Source of the DNA: Datnioides undecimradiatus
Lineage: Eukaryota; Chordata; Actinopteri; Lobotiformes; Datnioididae
Length of the DNA: 64,000 nucleotides
Assembly: GCA_008933995.1 (NCBI GenBank)
Contig: WARS01000007.1
Location: 10,654,623-10,718,622 of the forward strand
Direction of reading: 5' to 3'
How positions within the stretch are numbered: the stretch's first letter is position 1; every line of letters begins with the position of its first letter. The position numbers were made by a program, and so were the translations under genes. Under the pieces are notes generated by a model, which ran no database searches, was not told the origin of the DNA, and saw only the letters and a program-made list of their open reading frames with translations. This document shows, in pieces, positions 1 to 12,570 of this stretch.

Positions 1-1423
1 TCAGCAAACGGCAACAAATACAGCATCACATGTTCTGAAATGATCTCGGTAACCTGATTCATCATGTATAGAAGAAAGGCAGGGTGAAATTGAACAATAT
101 GCTACAATACACAAGCCTGCAGCTGGTTGTGCTTGTGTAAATCTATTGTTTTGTATATTACTGATATCATTATGATTATAACATTCTGTCAAGACATTGG
201 TTTATAATTCAGAGAGGGTTCTATTATAATAGTAAAGCTTTTATTAAGTCATACATCTGTGGAGGACAGGTGTGATTAAAAAAAAAGGGCAGTTCAATTT
301 TTATTACTTTATCATTCAGATTAATTATTCCACTAATGCCGTCGCCAGTACTTCGTCACTTTCCCTTTGTACATAATCCTTTCGTGATAACTTTTATGCC
401 ACGGAGTAACGCAAAGTATTAATGGTTCAGTCGCCGGCTTATTCTTTTCAGAGGGTGGTTCTAATGATAGTCACTTAAAAACCTGTCAGGATTTTTAAAA
501 AAAAGACTCACTTGCATTAATAATTCTGTATATATGTACTTTTTGTTAAATAAAAATGGGTTGCTGACTCGGACTGCCGCAGCTCTCTGTTGAGAAAGGG
601 ACAGTTTTTTATCTCGTGGGTGTACCCCGGCTGAATGGAGATTGAATTAAAATGAAATTTAGTGTGCAATCCAGTATGGTGAAGCCCTGTGAGCCAGCCT
701 GGTCTAATAGGAGACTTGGGGTACGGCCACTTTGGGTCAGCCAGCTTAAAGGCAGGGCAGAATCTCTCCTGCCCATTCTCCATTTTTCTTGATTTTCCCC
801 TCGCACTCTGCCTTTGACAGACATTAGATTAACCTCAATAGTTGTAGTTATATAGATGTGTTTCAGTGAAGTCGGAGAAAGCAGGGCCATCCTTCTCCTG
901 CATGCTGTTGCATTGTTATGACCAAATTAAATCACACGCACACAGAGAAGAGTGTTCAATGTCGTACAGTTTATGACAAATAAAAGTAATTTCTCATTTT
1001 AAATTTTTTATACATTTTCCTCAAAAACCTACCCATTATATAACCCAAAAGTGTATTTCTATACACTAGAATGAAACTTTCTAACAACAAGCAGCTACAA
1101 GGTTGGAAGTTGTGAAGCATTCCGATGCCACAAAGATGTTCAAGGACTTTTCTGCTCCACAAGACTTTATGACTGAGAACATAAAGATCAGCAGCATTGT
1201 CCACAAATGTTTGTGCTTGCAAGATTTAGACAATTTGATGAAACCTTGTGATGTCGAAGAAGGCAAAGTTCTCATGGCACAACAGCGCATCTGTAGGGCA
1301 GCAAGCAAACAGTAAATGCAGGAAATAAAAAGCTTTTATTTGTCTCATGCAGGGTCACAAAGTAACCCCAAAGTATGATAATAAGAATTATTTATAATTG
1401 TAACTAGCGGCACAAAGTCATAA
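1..1423. other. AT-rich non-coding DNA, no gene recognised
   Basis: Open frames here are short (under 100 codons), unsupported by splice sites or recognisable protein motifs, and overlap on both strands. The 70-codon plus-strand frame at 1103-1315 matches no family I know. I see no RNA gene or clear repeat in this stretch. Confidence 0.6.
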
Positions 1424-1879
1424 TGTCAGCCTGGTTTTTGAGCCACATTTATTATCTGCTCTCACCCTTTTGCTGTACAGTACTCTCCAGCCACTCCCTC
1501 CCGCCCTGCAGTAACCTCCGTGTTCTCACCATTCCCCTTCACCTGACCTCCCCCGCCCACCCACACACCTGTTCTTACTTCCTCATTAGCCTCGCAGTGT
1601 ATATACACCAGCCCTTGCGTGTTTGTCTGATCACCTTATAAACTGCTACTCAGTGTTCCAGCCTTTTTCCTCTGCCTGTCTGATCCCTCCCCACCTGCCT
1701 TTAGGACTTCTGCCCCTTTGCCTGACCCCAAACCGCATAAGTTTGCCTTCTCTTACAAGTCTGCATGGTAGTGATCTTTGCCTGTTTCTGACAACAAGTG
1801 AGGCTGAACTTTTAACTCCACCTGCCTCGTCACAGAGCCGTGTGTTTGGCTCCAAACCTGATTCCGCCTAGTTATTACA
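1424..1879 (+). mobile_element. Degenerate LTR-like repeat (probable old solo LTR)
   Basis: The segment opens with TGTCAGCC followed by a T-rich, G-poor leader, closely resembling the start of the well-defined solo LTR at 26263. It is pyrimidine-rich on the plus strand. A TATATA box-like sequence lies near 1600-1605, downstream of a CACCTG-containing and CTCATTAGC stretch, which is the promoter-like layout of a U3 region. The right end is decayed (a TTACA where TGACA would be expected) and no target duplication is visible. It is therefore an inferred, old solo LTR; the exact right boundary is uncertain and the assignment rests on layout rather than alignment. Confidence 0.4.
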
Positions 1880-4800
1880 ACCGTAATTAGCAGTATTATG
1901 CAGTGGGGTGTTGCGGCATGGTTGCAGTTTTTGTGCATGTCGTACATAAGACACCATAGCTACAAACTGAGACCAAAACACAGCACACAGGTTCTGACGT
2001 ACATTGGCGGAGGTGCTCAGATGTTTTACTGTAAAAGTAGCAATAGCTCATAGTCAAAATGTACTTGTACAGGATGAAAGTACCAAAAGTAAAAGTGCTC
2101 ATAATGCAAAATGGTCTGTTTCAGTAGGATTGTTGTTAATAGTGCGTAGTGTTACAGCTTGGACTCATTTTAATCATAATGTCTGAGCAAGTACCCGATA
2201 GCTTTGCTAATGAGCAGAATAACTTAATAATATTAATACTGGATACTATAATAAATTACTAGAAACTGTTTCAAATGCAAACACAAGAGTAAGTCATGAC
2301 TCAAGACAGAAGCCGTTTGTCATTTGTCAAATTCTCTGTGCAACTAGCCTCACTGTCATTCAAAACAAGAGAACCAAATTTGGATGCATGGTTTGACAGG
2401 ATAATACTTTTTAAGCAAATACCAGATGTCTGACGGGACATTCTGCACAATTACAGCGTTTTAAGCAATTTTTAATTTGGCAACAAATTTTGAGTGATTA
2501 GATGCGTGTAGAGGCGTAAACACTCTAGGCCCACAATCACTCTCCCTGTGCATGTGCAAGTGAGTACATGCAGGCACCCTGTCTCTCTCTCTCTCTCTCT
2601 CTCTCTATGAGCCTAAATGCAGGCTTGCAGCGAACTCATACTGCACTCCCCGCTTTATCTCTCACTTTCACAAACACAACTGTGTCTCCTCTGCATCCCC
2701 TCCTTCTCAAAATCATATTCATGACTCTGTGAGGGGCAAGCACAGAAACTATTTCATCACTGCGTGTCCTTTTCAAATGCAAACCCTCTTTCCCCCATTC
2801 AAGGCATGTTTATGATGAGATAAGTCCGGAAGCACTACATGGAAAAAAACAAATCCTTCCCCATCTGTGCTCATTTTTAGACTAAATATGAATTGGCCAA
2901 ACAGTCCACCAGTGGAAGCATTTTTAGTGTCTGCTGGGCCGGGCTAGTTGATTTGGACATGAGCTCTTGGCAGCCCGGAGTTTATACAGTAAATGAGAGT
3001 TTTGGCTGCAGCGGCCAGCAAACGAAAATTGGATGAGTTTCCTTCTTCTCCCTCATACTCTCCCTCTTGGCACCCGGGCTAATGTTGTGTTTAGTTTTCA
3101 GCGCAGGTTTCATCTTGTTTTGGGGACATATTGACTCTTGTGAGGTGCTGGGAAAGTAAAAAAAAAAACGAAAAATAAGCCAGACACATCATTAAATTCA
3201 TTATGTGGGTTTTATTTTTATTTATCATTTATTATTATTATCGTATTTTTTGCAATTAGCATGGCAAAATCTGAACTTTACCCGTTGAATTACAATTTCC
3301 AATATTAACTTATGCGGTGCAGGAGCATGCTGGTTGTTTATGTGAGGAAAAGCTTTTGGCATGAAATTCAAAATGATGAAAGTTAAGTTAGGCTTTTATG
3401 GTAATCTGTACATTAAATAGCATAAATATATGCAATTGGTCAGATTATTGATAATAGATAATGGAAAAGATCATTTACATAATATGTAAAAAAAAAAAAA
3501 AAAAACATAAATGGAGAGAGTAAGAGTCAGACACAAATGGGGTCCAGAGCCATTAAGTATAGAGATATATATTTAAAATGAATGCTCAGCATGCCCCCTG
3601 TCATGGGACACTGTAGCATCCAAACTCAGTATTGTTGCTGTTGTAGAAATCACTATTAAAGCTAACCAATGGTGTAACAAACAGAGATGCCCTCTGAGTA
3701 AAGGCCTGGATTCTTCTAAATGAAGCACAGTCATGTTTGCATCGCGTCCTAACTGTCTTATTATACGAAAGCTATTATTGGAACCAAGTATGGCTCATAA
3801 AAGCAGCAGAATTAAAATGATTATCCTTTTTTTTTCTTTCAGTTCAAAGCATCAGCCCCTCAAAGTGGCTTTGCACATGACTGATCTGGGTATATTGTTG
3901 TTTTTCGGTTTCACCGCAGGTTTAAATAGAGACAGTGCCTCTAGCTCTGAGCTCTGCCCTTTCTTGGACAACTCTCAACAGTCTAACTCTAACTCAGTGG
4001 AGCCTTTTTAATTTATAGATTGTAATGTCACTGTGCTTCATTAACTTCCTATCAGCTTTTTCATGGCCCAAGCACTTATCAAATGTTCCAATGTGTCCGC
4101 ATGAGTTCGCTGACTTCGGACCATACTTTCATCCCTTGCAGCAGTTACATACCGGGCTGCATTTTTGGGAAACTCTGATTAGAAACTGTGCCTGCTGAAA
4201 GGGGTTTAATGACTGCTGAGACGTATTATAGCTGGGAATCCTTTGAAATGTTTTCACTCTTTGGAAAGGAATTTTTTAATTTATTTTCTGCGTTTGCAAG
4301 AAAAAGCAGCTGCAGCTGCTTTCCAGTTGTCCGGCTCCAACATGTGATTACTGTAGTGCAACACAAAATAGCAATGAACGCAGCATCAGCAGAAAGTTCG
4401 GCACTGGTCAGCTTCTCCTCGCTGATAAATAAGGAAATGACGGAACCTTGGCCGGTACCAGTCAGTTATTAGGGGAGACACGCAGGCATTGGGAGCTGCT
4501 CAGCTGTTTTTCTTTTTCTTTCACTCTGACTGCGAGTCTGCAGAGCATCGCCACTGAGAGCATGCAGGGTTTCTCCAATTAGCACAACTGCAGCCATAAG
4601 ACGAGAATGTGGTATATGTCAGATAATGGTTTTCATTCTCGGGATTAATCATTTTTGAATAATCAAACTGTCACACTTCTAACAGCAGAATTGTATCTGC
4701 TTTAAATCTTCAAAACTGCTTTTTTTTCCTTTTTCTTCCCTTCGCCTTTGATCATTCATACACGCGTGGCATTGCGGCGCAATCACGGCTTACTCACACA

Positions 4801-6890
4801 CTGGCTTATGCAATATGATTTAATGCTGGTGTTATGTGGCATTTTAAATCATACAAGCTTTCTTTCCTTTATTTGATCGTGGTAACCTTTATGACACAAG
4901 GATCGCCTCGGGAGAGCAACCTATCAAGAACTTATCCCAGCTGGCCCATTTTCAACATTTCCTTCTGTTGGCGAAGTCTGAGGCCGCGCAGGGGAAATTG
5001 TTTTTGTTAGCAAAATTATTCACATCATTCATCATTTTGGAACAAATTCTCTAGGATGGAACCACAAACATGTGATGTTCTTTAACATCCACTTTTAGAA
5101 TTCATAACTCTACTCAACTGGGAGCTGTTGTAGGGTAAATGAAAACCATTACATGTTAGAAAGTTTTTTTTAGCCACCAATTATAAAGGCAAATTTGTAA
5201 GACGAAACCAAAAGTTGCTTGCTACATGGGCAATTAAAGGACTTTTTCAGTGGGAAGGCAGAGTGAGGCTAATCTTACCTAAAACAACGGGGTTCCAACA
5301 CCCATTGTGGTTGGAACCTTTGAAGAAAGCGCAAAATGTAACTGTGAAGCTCAGCATCAATCTGAACCTCAGCTCGTTTACGGCAGTTGACCCTTCTGGC
5401 AGAAACATCCCCTCAGCAGTTCAGAAAACCTTGTACTGATAATTAGAGTCACAATTAGGGATGGCTCGGTTCATGAGGTTGAAACAGCGTACCCCGTCAT
5501 TTAGATTGTACCAACAGTCGCAACATACAATGTATGACAGAAAACTTCTGATCACTGTCATCACATCAGGGTTTGTCCCTTAAAGGAACAGTCCACCAAT
5601 TTAGCAATGGACAGGTATAAAATTGTTAGTCATGATGGGCAGCTATCAAAGTTGATGCAGCAGAATCATAAAAAAATCTATTTTACCCCGGGGATTCTCC
5701 TTCCTTGCCAAACCTGGTGCCTACAATACCCATAATGCAACTGCTGTGCTGAAAATTGTCAGGAATTGACGTGTTTTATTCTATTAAGAGGCCTTATGGG
5801 CTAACCAGTGGAACTATTTGTATTTATTTATTTATTTTAGTCTTGGCCTTAACTGACTCGAGTGACATCACTTAAGGCAATTTGTCAGACCTATCACATC
5901 TCACCTTGGAGCCACAAAAGCCTTTTTTGAATGTGTGGTACAACTCCCCAAGACAGACATCCACTTTAAGAGAATAGGATTGTTTGGTTCACAGTTTGAG
6001 AATAAACACATCTTATATGAATTAAGCAGTTTATTTTTCTTCAAAATATTCACTTAATTACGGACCCAGATGTACTGTAATTATGCAAATACATTAGTAC
6101 ATTTCCATAAGGATTCCACAATATATGGAAGAATTTGATGTTTAGGTCTGGAGTCTGTTTTTTTTCCTACAAGGCCCTTTTTTAATGTTTACAGCATTCT
6201 CACATTAAATCAAATAAACGTCTAAACGTCAGCTTTGTTGTTGTTTGTTGATTTTATTTTGGTTCTGCCCAACTCCTCCTAGCAACACAACTGAGTATTA
6301 AAAGCTAAAAAGCGGAGCCATAAACATATGTATTGGTTTCCAAGTGCGACACAACCTACATTTTAAAACTTTTTTTTTTTTTTTTTCGAGAAAAAGGCCA
6401 CTTTCACAGTACTAAATCTAATCCAGCTAACATGTGGCCAGGAATGTGTTTTGGGGCCAAGCTATGTGTAATGACGCACATGTGTGAAAGGGCAAATCTA
6501 ACCACAGGGAGCTAAACGAGCAAGGTTTAGGTGGCTTGACCTTTGAACCAAACCATAGGCTGGTGTGAGGGAGCCACCTCCTAATGAAGGGCTTCAAGTG
6601 GAAACAGCTGTACCTCCCTGTCATTTTCAGAAATCACTCTCTTAAAATGAAAAAAGTGTCAAGAAAATTCTGCTTAAGCTTTTATTTACTCAGAGGAAGT
6701 CGTCTGAACACACATGTTCTTTTTCAGCTAAGCCCCGCTTAACACTCACACTGACACTTGGGAGGCTGTGATGCTTCTTCTGCTGGCCATTACAAAGCAA
6801 CTCAGCTTCAAGTTAGCTTGAGGGGTTAGAACCTCACTAAAAAGTGAAGTTGTCTGAAGTAAAAAAATTGAAAGTGTCTGAAGTGTCACA

Positions 6891-6903
<13 letters not shown>
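1880..6903. other. Non-coding DNA with simple repeats; possible dispersed repeat near 5.58-6.0 kb
   Basis: No credible exon is visible. Contents include a CT microsatellite at 2582-2606, a run of 18 A at 3488-3505, and TTTA repeats near 5820-5838. From about 5578 the sequence TTAAAGGAACAGTCCACC has the look of the end of a TTAA-type non-autonomous DNA transposon that is common in fish, but I could not find a matching inverted end downstream, so it is recorded only as a possibility. Confidence 0.5.
2582..2606. repeat. (CT)n microsatellite
   Basis: Uninterrupted CT dinucleotide run of about twelve units read directly from the sequence. Confidence 0.95.
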
Positions 6904-6934
<31 letters not shown>

Positions 6935-6938
6935 TATT

Positions 6939-6991
<53 letters not shown>

Positions 6992-6994
6992 CAG

Positions 6995-7026
<32 letters not shown>

Positions 7027-7034
7027 AATATCTA
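6897..7034. repeat. Long (TA)n tract within an 18-bp inverted repeat
   Basis: A short TG run passes into long TA runs interrupted by TGACAG near 6989-6994. The TA core is bounded by TAGATATTAAATTATATA at 6931-6948 and its exact reverse complement at 7017-7034. The whole block is self-complementary and could extrude as a cruciform. It may be a palindromic expansion of a microsatellite or the remains of a small inverted-repeat element; no target duplication is evident. Confidence 0.9.
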
Positions 7035-7293
7035 TTTTAATCCCATCTCATCACAGGATCACTTTTCTCAATTACTATCTTCTTCCACTTTCATTTTCAC
7101 TTTGAAAATCAATATTTTACACTGAAAAAACAGATCTGCATTAATGGTAGATGGTTGGATTCCTGTTGTGGATGACGGGATGCTGTGACTGATGGATCAC
7201 GTTGCAGGTGGACCAATGTAGGTTTGCCTGCTGCTTCCTGAGAGGCATTAAGAGACCAAAGGACTGTGCACAGAGCTTAGTGAGACATGGAGT

Positions 7294-7330
7294 GGATGGA
7301 TGGATGGATGGATGGATGGATGGATGGATG
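7294..7330. repeat. (GGAT)n tetranucleotide microsatellite
   Basis: About nine GGAT/TGGA units followed by a slightly diverged copy (GGTTGGATG). This repeat generates the spurious HPSIHPSI-type minus-strand frames in this spot. Confidence 0.95.
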
Positions 7331-7334
7331 GTTG

Positions 7335-10035
7335 GATGAGCGTTGTAAGGCACGAGTTGACTTCATGAATAAGTAGCAAACAGAATGACCAGTGAATTCA
7401 CAGATTTCTAAATATATGGATGGCTGACTATAGAGACAAACAGATGAATATACAGATGCATCCAAGAAAAAAGTTGAAACTTTGCAGGAATTACTTATTG
7501 ATTGTATTAAGTCTGTCTCAGAAAAAAATATACAACTCTATTTCGAATCTATTTCAAATCCACTCCTGTCTGAATGACTAATTTATTATTATGGTCCTTG
7601 TTGAGAAAAGATGAGTGAGATGTAGTTCAGCGATGATGGCAATGTTGCCCTGCGAGACACATCCTCTTTTCACTTGAGACATACAGCGCCAGGGTTCAAC
7701 AGCAATATGTATTTCTGGATAAAGTGTAGACCTTGCTGTCAACATGTTTTCTGTGAGAACACTCCAGTACATATTTATTAAGTAAAGCTAACAGAGAGCA
7801 TTGAATTGTGCATGATTGGAACCTTTTTACTGACGAGAGGAGGCTTTGAGAAATTAGATAAAATGACAAGCCAGTACACAAACCTGAACTGCTGATGGCA
7901 GGTCAGATTGTTTTATGTAAATCATAAAAGGCAGTTCAAAAGAATTGTAAAAGAAAAAAAAAAGTCAAATAGAAAATAAGCTAAAACATTGACAGGAGAG
8001 TAAAAGACAGGAGAGTGTAAGATATTAATCAAAAGCCTCAGTTCTGATTCAATAAAGGATCTGTGAAACCTTCCATTCACCTGTGATGGAAAGAACTCTG
8101 CAGTTTTCCGGGGTTTAGCTCCAAATATTCGGGCCCTAAAAACTGAACGTTGCTTCTCCGTAAGTAGTTTTGAGCCTGGGAACAGAAAGAGGACCTGTTT
8201 CGGATCGTCTGAGAGGTCTAGGCAGTTCGGAATATAGCAGAGTTTGTGCCCAATATCAATCACATATGCAATTCTTGGTCAAGCCTACCAGTTACTACCA
8301 CTACACAGTTTCTGTAATAAGAAGTAAATATAGCCTGTGATGTTATGCACGCAACATTTTACATCCTTCCACATTGATTTGTAGTAAAAACAAAAATATA
8401 TATCAGTGACATTATTTTTCCCCCACTGTGACACATTTCCAATTGAAAAGTGATGTTCCGCCATGCGCTCAGTCCAGGAACAGTTGCCTCTGGCTCTTGG
8501 AGCCATGCTGAACTCTGAGGACTCCGCCGGTGTAATTAGCAGTCGGACTACAAGTCTGAGCTTATCACACATAGATATTTAACTTACTCTTACTAGGTTT
8601 GTCATTATGGTAGCATTACAAATTTCACTATGGCATCGGTGATGAAGGTCAATATGATGACATGACTGACATAGATAGCTAAAAGCCTGAACTGATTTCA
8701 TTTTTGGAAACACTGACCTGAAATTTTAAAATACATTTGTATGCCTGTCCTATATAATTTATGGTGCAATTATCATTTTAAAAATCTCTTACAAAATGTT
8801 CATATGACAAAAATCTAAAAAAAAAACCAAACCAAAAACATAGAGCACCTGGTTTTTCACCTGTTAATTACTGTTCATGGTGAAACAGGGGGGTATTTCA
8901 AGGTTCAGTTTGTTCCCATTATGACACAATGATGACACTCAAAGTGTTCCTGTCGTGATGTGTGTGAAGTTCGGTGTGTGTGTGTTCCTGCCTGATAGAG
9001 GCACATTTAAAGTTTGAAAGCTAGACAACTCCCAAAGATGGAACAAGCTATGTAAATACAGTACCACTGAGTGGTAAACAGTACAGCAGTGACAGTGCTG
9101 CCAGGACACTCAAGCGGTTCCTTTTTACCCTGTTGCTCAGACTACTAAAAACGATGACTGTAGGTCTGTGTCTCGGTGTTTGTGTGTGTGCAACGTAGTA
9201 GTTGCTTTGCTTTTTTTCCATTTTTGTTCATCTGTAGGAGTCTGCACAGGGTGTTTTTATTTGAAAAATTGATTGGAATCTCTACGGCATCACCCATCCT
9301 GTGGAATCACAGGATCTCTACAACACCCATGCTGGGCCCTGATGATTGTGATGCGTTCTGTTGGAATCTTCATGTCATTCTACTTCCAGGGACAGTTTCC
9401 CAATTAGGAAACAAGGTGATTTTGGGGGGGCAATGAAAAGGCAAAGATTAGGGTTGGGTCAGTTATGGTTATGGTGTCTCCAGGAATGAATGACCGTCTC
9501 CAAAATTGTGTATGTGTATTTGTGAGTATGCAGAGATAAAGGTAGAAAGGAAAAGAGTGAGGTCTGGCATAAATGAGATGAAGAAAAGGCTTGAGAAGGG
9601 TGTGAAAAAGCTTTGTTTATCACAGAGGGTATGAGTTATATTAGGTTAAAGCAAATCGTTGAGAGCACTTGTGGGAGTCGAACACAGTGGTTGAGATTTA
9701 CTCATCAGTATCAAGCTCTCTCGTCTTTGCCTTTTCCTCCTCGCTTTGTCTGCCCAGGATGAATTCATCCTGCAAAAACTTACTCTGGAGTATTGCTCAC
9801 ATTATTTCTGACCAGGATTTTACCGCTCCACGTTTCACTACGAGGACTATCGATTGTGATCATTTTGAAAATAAAGCTCCATGTATCCCAAGTTGACAGG
9901 AAGTGAGATCCTCGCTAAATCACCACATCAAACCATTGGTAATTCATGACCTTGACATTACTACATATAGTGCTCCATTATATTTTTGAATACAAAAACT
10001 GAAAAACTTAAAAAAGCCCTCTAAATGTAACACTT
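7335..10035. other. Non-coding AT-rich DNA, no gene recognised
   Basis: Several 60-113 codon frames occur but none has a recognisable domain or splice context. The longest, on the minus strand at 7922-8263, has no family resemblance that I can identify. Nothing else structured was seen apart from short poly-A stretches. Confidence 0.5.
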
Positions 10036-10039
10036 TAGG

Positions 10040-10800
10040 ATGCGATTACAAAATAGGGTGTTTAAAAAGCAGAGGTTCACAGTCAAAAAAATCAAAAATC
10101 AACACAACATAAATGCTCACAGAGAAACACAATTTTACAATGTCTACCACATTAATGCCCAATTTGTAAAAATGTTCAAAAACACATCTTGGAACATTTT
10201 AAATGAAGCCCACTATTGTCCCTGATGAATTTAAAATCCCTCAATTCCTCTGTGTGTGTGTTCTGAAGAAGATTTACCCCTGTGCCTTTGGGGTACGGCT
10301 TTTTCCTAGATATTAACATGGGACTCATTGTGCTCAATGTGGTTTTTACTACTAAATGCATTCAGTCATCCCCCAGCAGGAAAGTTGATCAAGATCAAAG
10401 GGGTCATCTGCTCCAATCCCATAAATCTGGTCTACATGATGATGTGCCCATGTGGCAAAGCATATGTGGGTAAAACACTTCAACTTCAAAAACAGGAAAT
10501 GTCTGAAAACAGAATTTGCATGAATTTAGTAGCAGAAGAAGTCTTTTGAATTTATTGGTGTGAAACCCAAGGAGCAGTCGTTGCCGTTATTGTTTTGAAA
10601 TACTGTGCAGCATAAATTTTGCTTGCAGGTGATGGGCCATGAAGAGATGATGCGTTCAAATACCACGACTAAAAAACACAAAGGATTGGGGATTTAGTAT
10701 AACGAGAGATCAAGTCCCCATATGAAGGAAACTGGGTTGGATAGATGGGACATACAATCACTGGACTGTACCCAATTGGACTTTGTTCAATGTGAAACCA
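10040..10800 (+). pseudogene. Decayed Penelope-like retroelement fragment, C-terminal GIY-YIG region
   Basis: Conceptual translation across several frames resembles the C-terminal third of fish Penelope-like element polymerases. Near 10140-10210 there is a stretch like the block that follows the reverse transcriptase (a phenylalanine-rich piece with NTSWNIL). Near 10320-10345 is a CAQC cysteine pair like the linker zinc finger. At about 10370-10480 is a segment with SHPPAGK and then VYMMMCPCGKAYVGKT, matching the GIY-YIG endonuclease core in which an invariant tyrosine pair is followed by CPCG and YVGKT. Order and spacing agree with the family. Frameshifts and stops break the frame before and after the 10328-10549 piece, and the reverse transcriptase domain is absent, so this is a dead 5'-truncated copy. 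In the family the enzyme carries out target-primed reverse transcription. Downstream similarity to about 10800 is weak. Confidence 0.68.
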
Positions 10801-12325
10801 AAAGTCAGTGCTGATATTCATTCTAACATATTGCTGTAAGTTAACACAGATAATGTAATTACATCACATACATACATATTTAGTTGAAATCAGATGTGTA
10901 GACCAATGTGCAGAACAAAGTTTTGCAATCCTGTTTGTCTATATTCTAAATTATTTCATGTATTTAAAAACTTCACATGGGTTAGAGGACAAATGTCCTG
11001 TATAATATCGACCAGTAAATTCAAATATCGCTGATGTAGTTTGGCACAGTGTGCACATTTATCATTTATGTCCTTTAATTCAGTTTTGTTATGCCCTGTC
11101 TCATTTTCCATATTACATAAACACCTATGACTGATCTGTTACTTTTAGACTCAGTACAGTGTAGGCAGTGAGTAAAAGATACATTTTCTCCTCTCTCTTC
11201 TTTCCTATGACAAAACACTAAAGCCAGTTCTCAAATAGTCAGTCCACCTCCATACCTCCCTCCTCCTCAGAAGGGGCAGTTCATGTTTTTCAGACTATCT
11301 GCTCCTCCGTCTGACTGGCATTCTTTTTGCCCACATGTGTCAGCATCTCTCATGATTTTCATTTTCTCGCCCTCTTTTAATCTTGCTCACTTCTGTCTAT
11401 CAATCTGCCTGTCTTATTGGTTACCCTCTTTTCACCTCTCCCTTCTAAGATCGGTTTCTCTTTAGATTTCATTTTACCTGAATTAGTAACAGTATAATAA
11501 CAAAATACTAACCAAAGACACATTTTACCTAATTCCTCCAATTGATTAATGTAAATTTAAACAACTGGTCATCAATCACTGTTGAGATAGATTCAATTAT
11601 AGGGCACCAAAAAAACTACATGTACTGTAATGCAAATAGCAATTATTAGCCAATCAATAGCTTCACTGTCCTGTTTTCTGGCTTCAGAACAGATTTTTAA
11701 CGGGAGTCATTACATAGAAAGATGATACATGCATGAATTGTTTCCGTTCTATGAGATAAAAAACTAAAATTACATTGCATTTTTGTCAGCTGCAGCATAC
11801 ATGAAGTACATATCTGCTCTGCCAATCACTTGACCTGTGTTTGGTTTCATGGTGGTGCCACCCTTTTTTTTGCTTTAATTGGATTGACTACCTTTAGATA
11901 TTTGTCTGCATAGAGGGAGACTCTATTTCCATAGAGCCAGTCAAATCTTGCACAAAGCAGTAACATCACCACACTATCTAAGGCTGAGCAGGCAGCCACA
12001 CAGAGCCAGAGCCAGACAGCAGCCTGCTACAGAACACAAGATCTACTGACTCTGAACAACAACCACCATTTGTTTTCCCCTGCTGAACATCTCATCTAAC
12101 TTAGCGATATAAACATGGCCTTTCCCTGCACCTCAACTAGTTTAACAACTGACCAAACCAACATTCACTGGTGGAAAGTACATGGCTGATGTTATTTTGA
12201 ACTGAAGTTTCACAATTTGCTTGACGTTATGTCTGCAACTCAAGCAAAAGCTAGAAAGTAGCTAAGATTAGGGTTTATCCATAACTTATAGTATAGTAAT
12301 TATAGTAACCAGATGGCTAGAAACG
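10801..12325. other. Non-coding DNA, no gene recognised
   Basis: AT-rich sequence with short chance frames only. No repeat or RNA gene was recognised. Confidence 0.5.
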
Positions 12326-12329
12326 TATA

Positions 12330-12570
12330 TTAACCAATGGTGTTTCAATTCCATGATAATTCATTCTAACACTTTGAGAAGTCTTGTTGAGGAAAAGGAT
12401 TGCCAATTCTTTGGGATTCATCCTCTTAGGACCATAAATGTCTGTTCGGAAATTCATGACAACCCTTCCTGTAGTTGTTGAGATGGTTCACTTTGAACTG
12501 AAGAGATGAATCAACAGCCAGCCCAAAAGCCGAGAAAACCATTGATTATTTGATTAAACACCTTCCTGGT
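12330..12570 (+). repeat. Possible dispersed repeat fragment
   Basis: The stretch with TTGGGATTCATCCTCTTAGG, an ATAAATGTCTGT segment and AGTTGTTGAGATGGTTCACT resembles a dispersed sequence that I associate with many teleost genomes, but I cannot name the family. There are no coding features and ends cannot be set from one copy. The call is from memory of pattern and would need a repeat-library search. Confidence 0.35.

Noticed and set aside
1103-1315. 70-codon plus-strand frame as a small gene
   Set aside because: No recognisable domain, splice context or promoter; equally long frames overlap on the minus strand.
7141-7465. Minus-strand frames with HPSI repeats as a repeat protein
   Set aside because: They are translations of the GGAT microsatellite.
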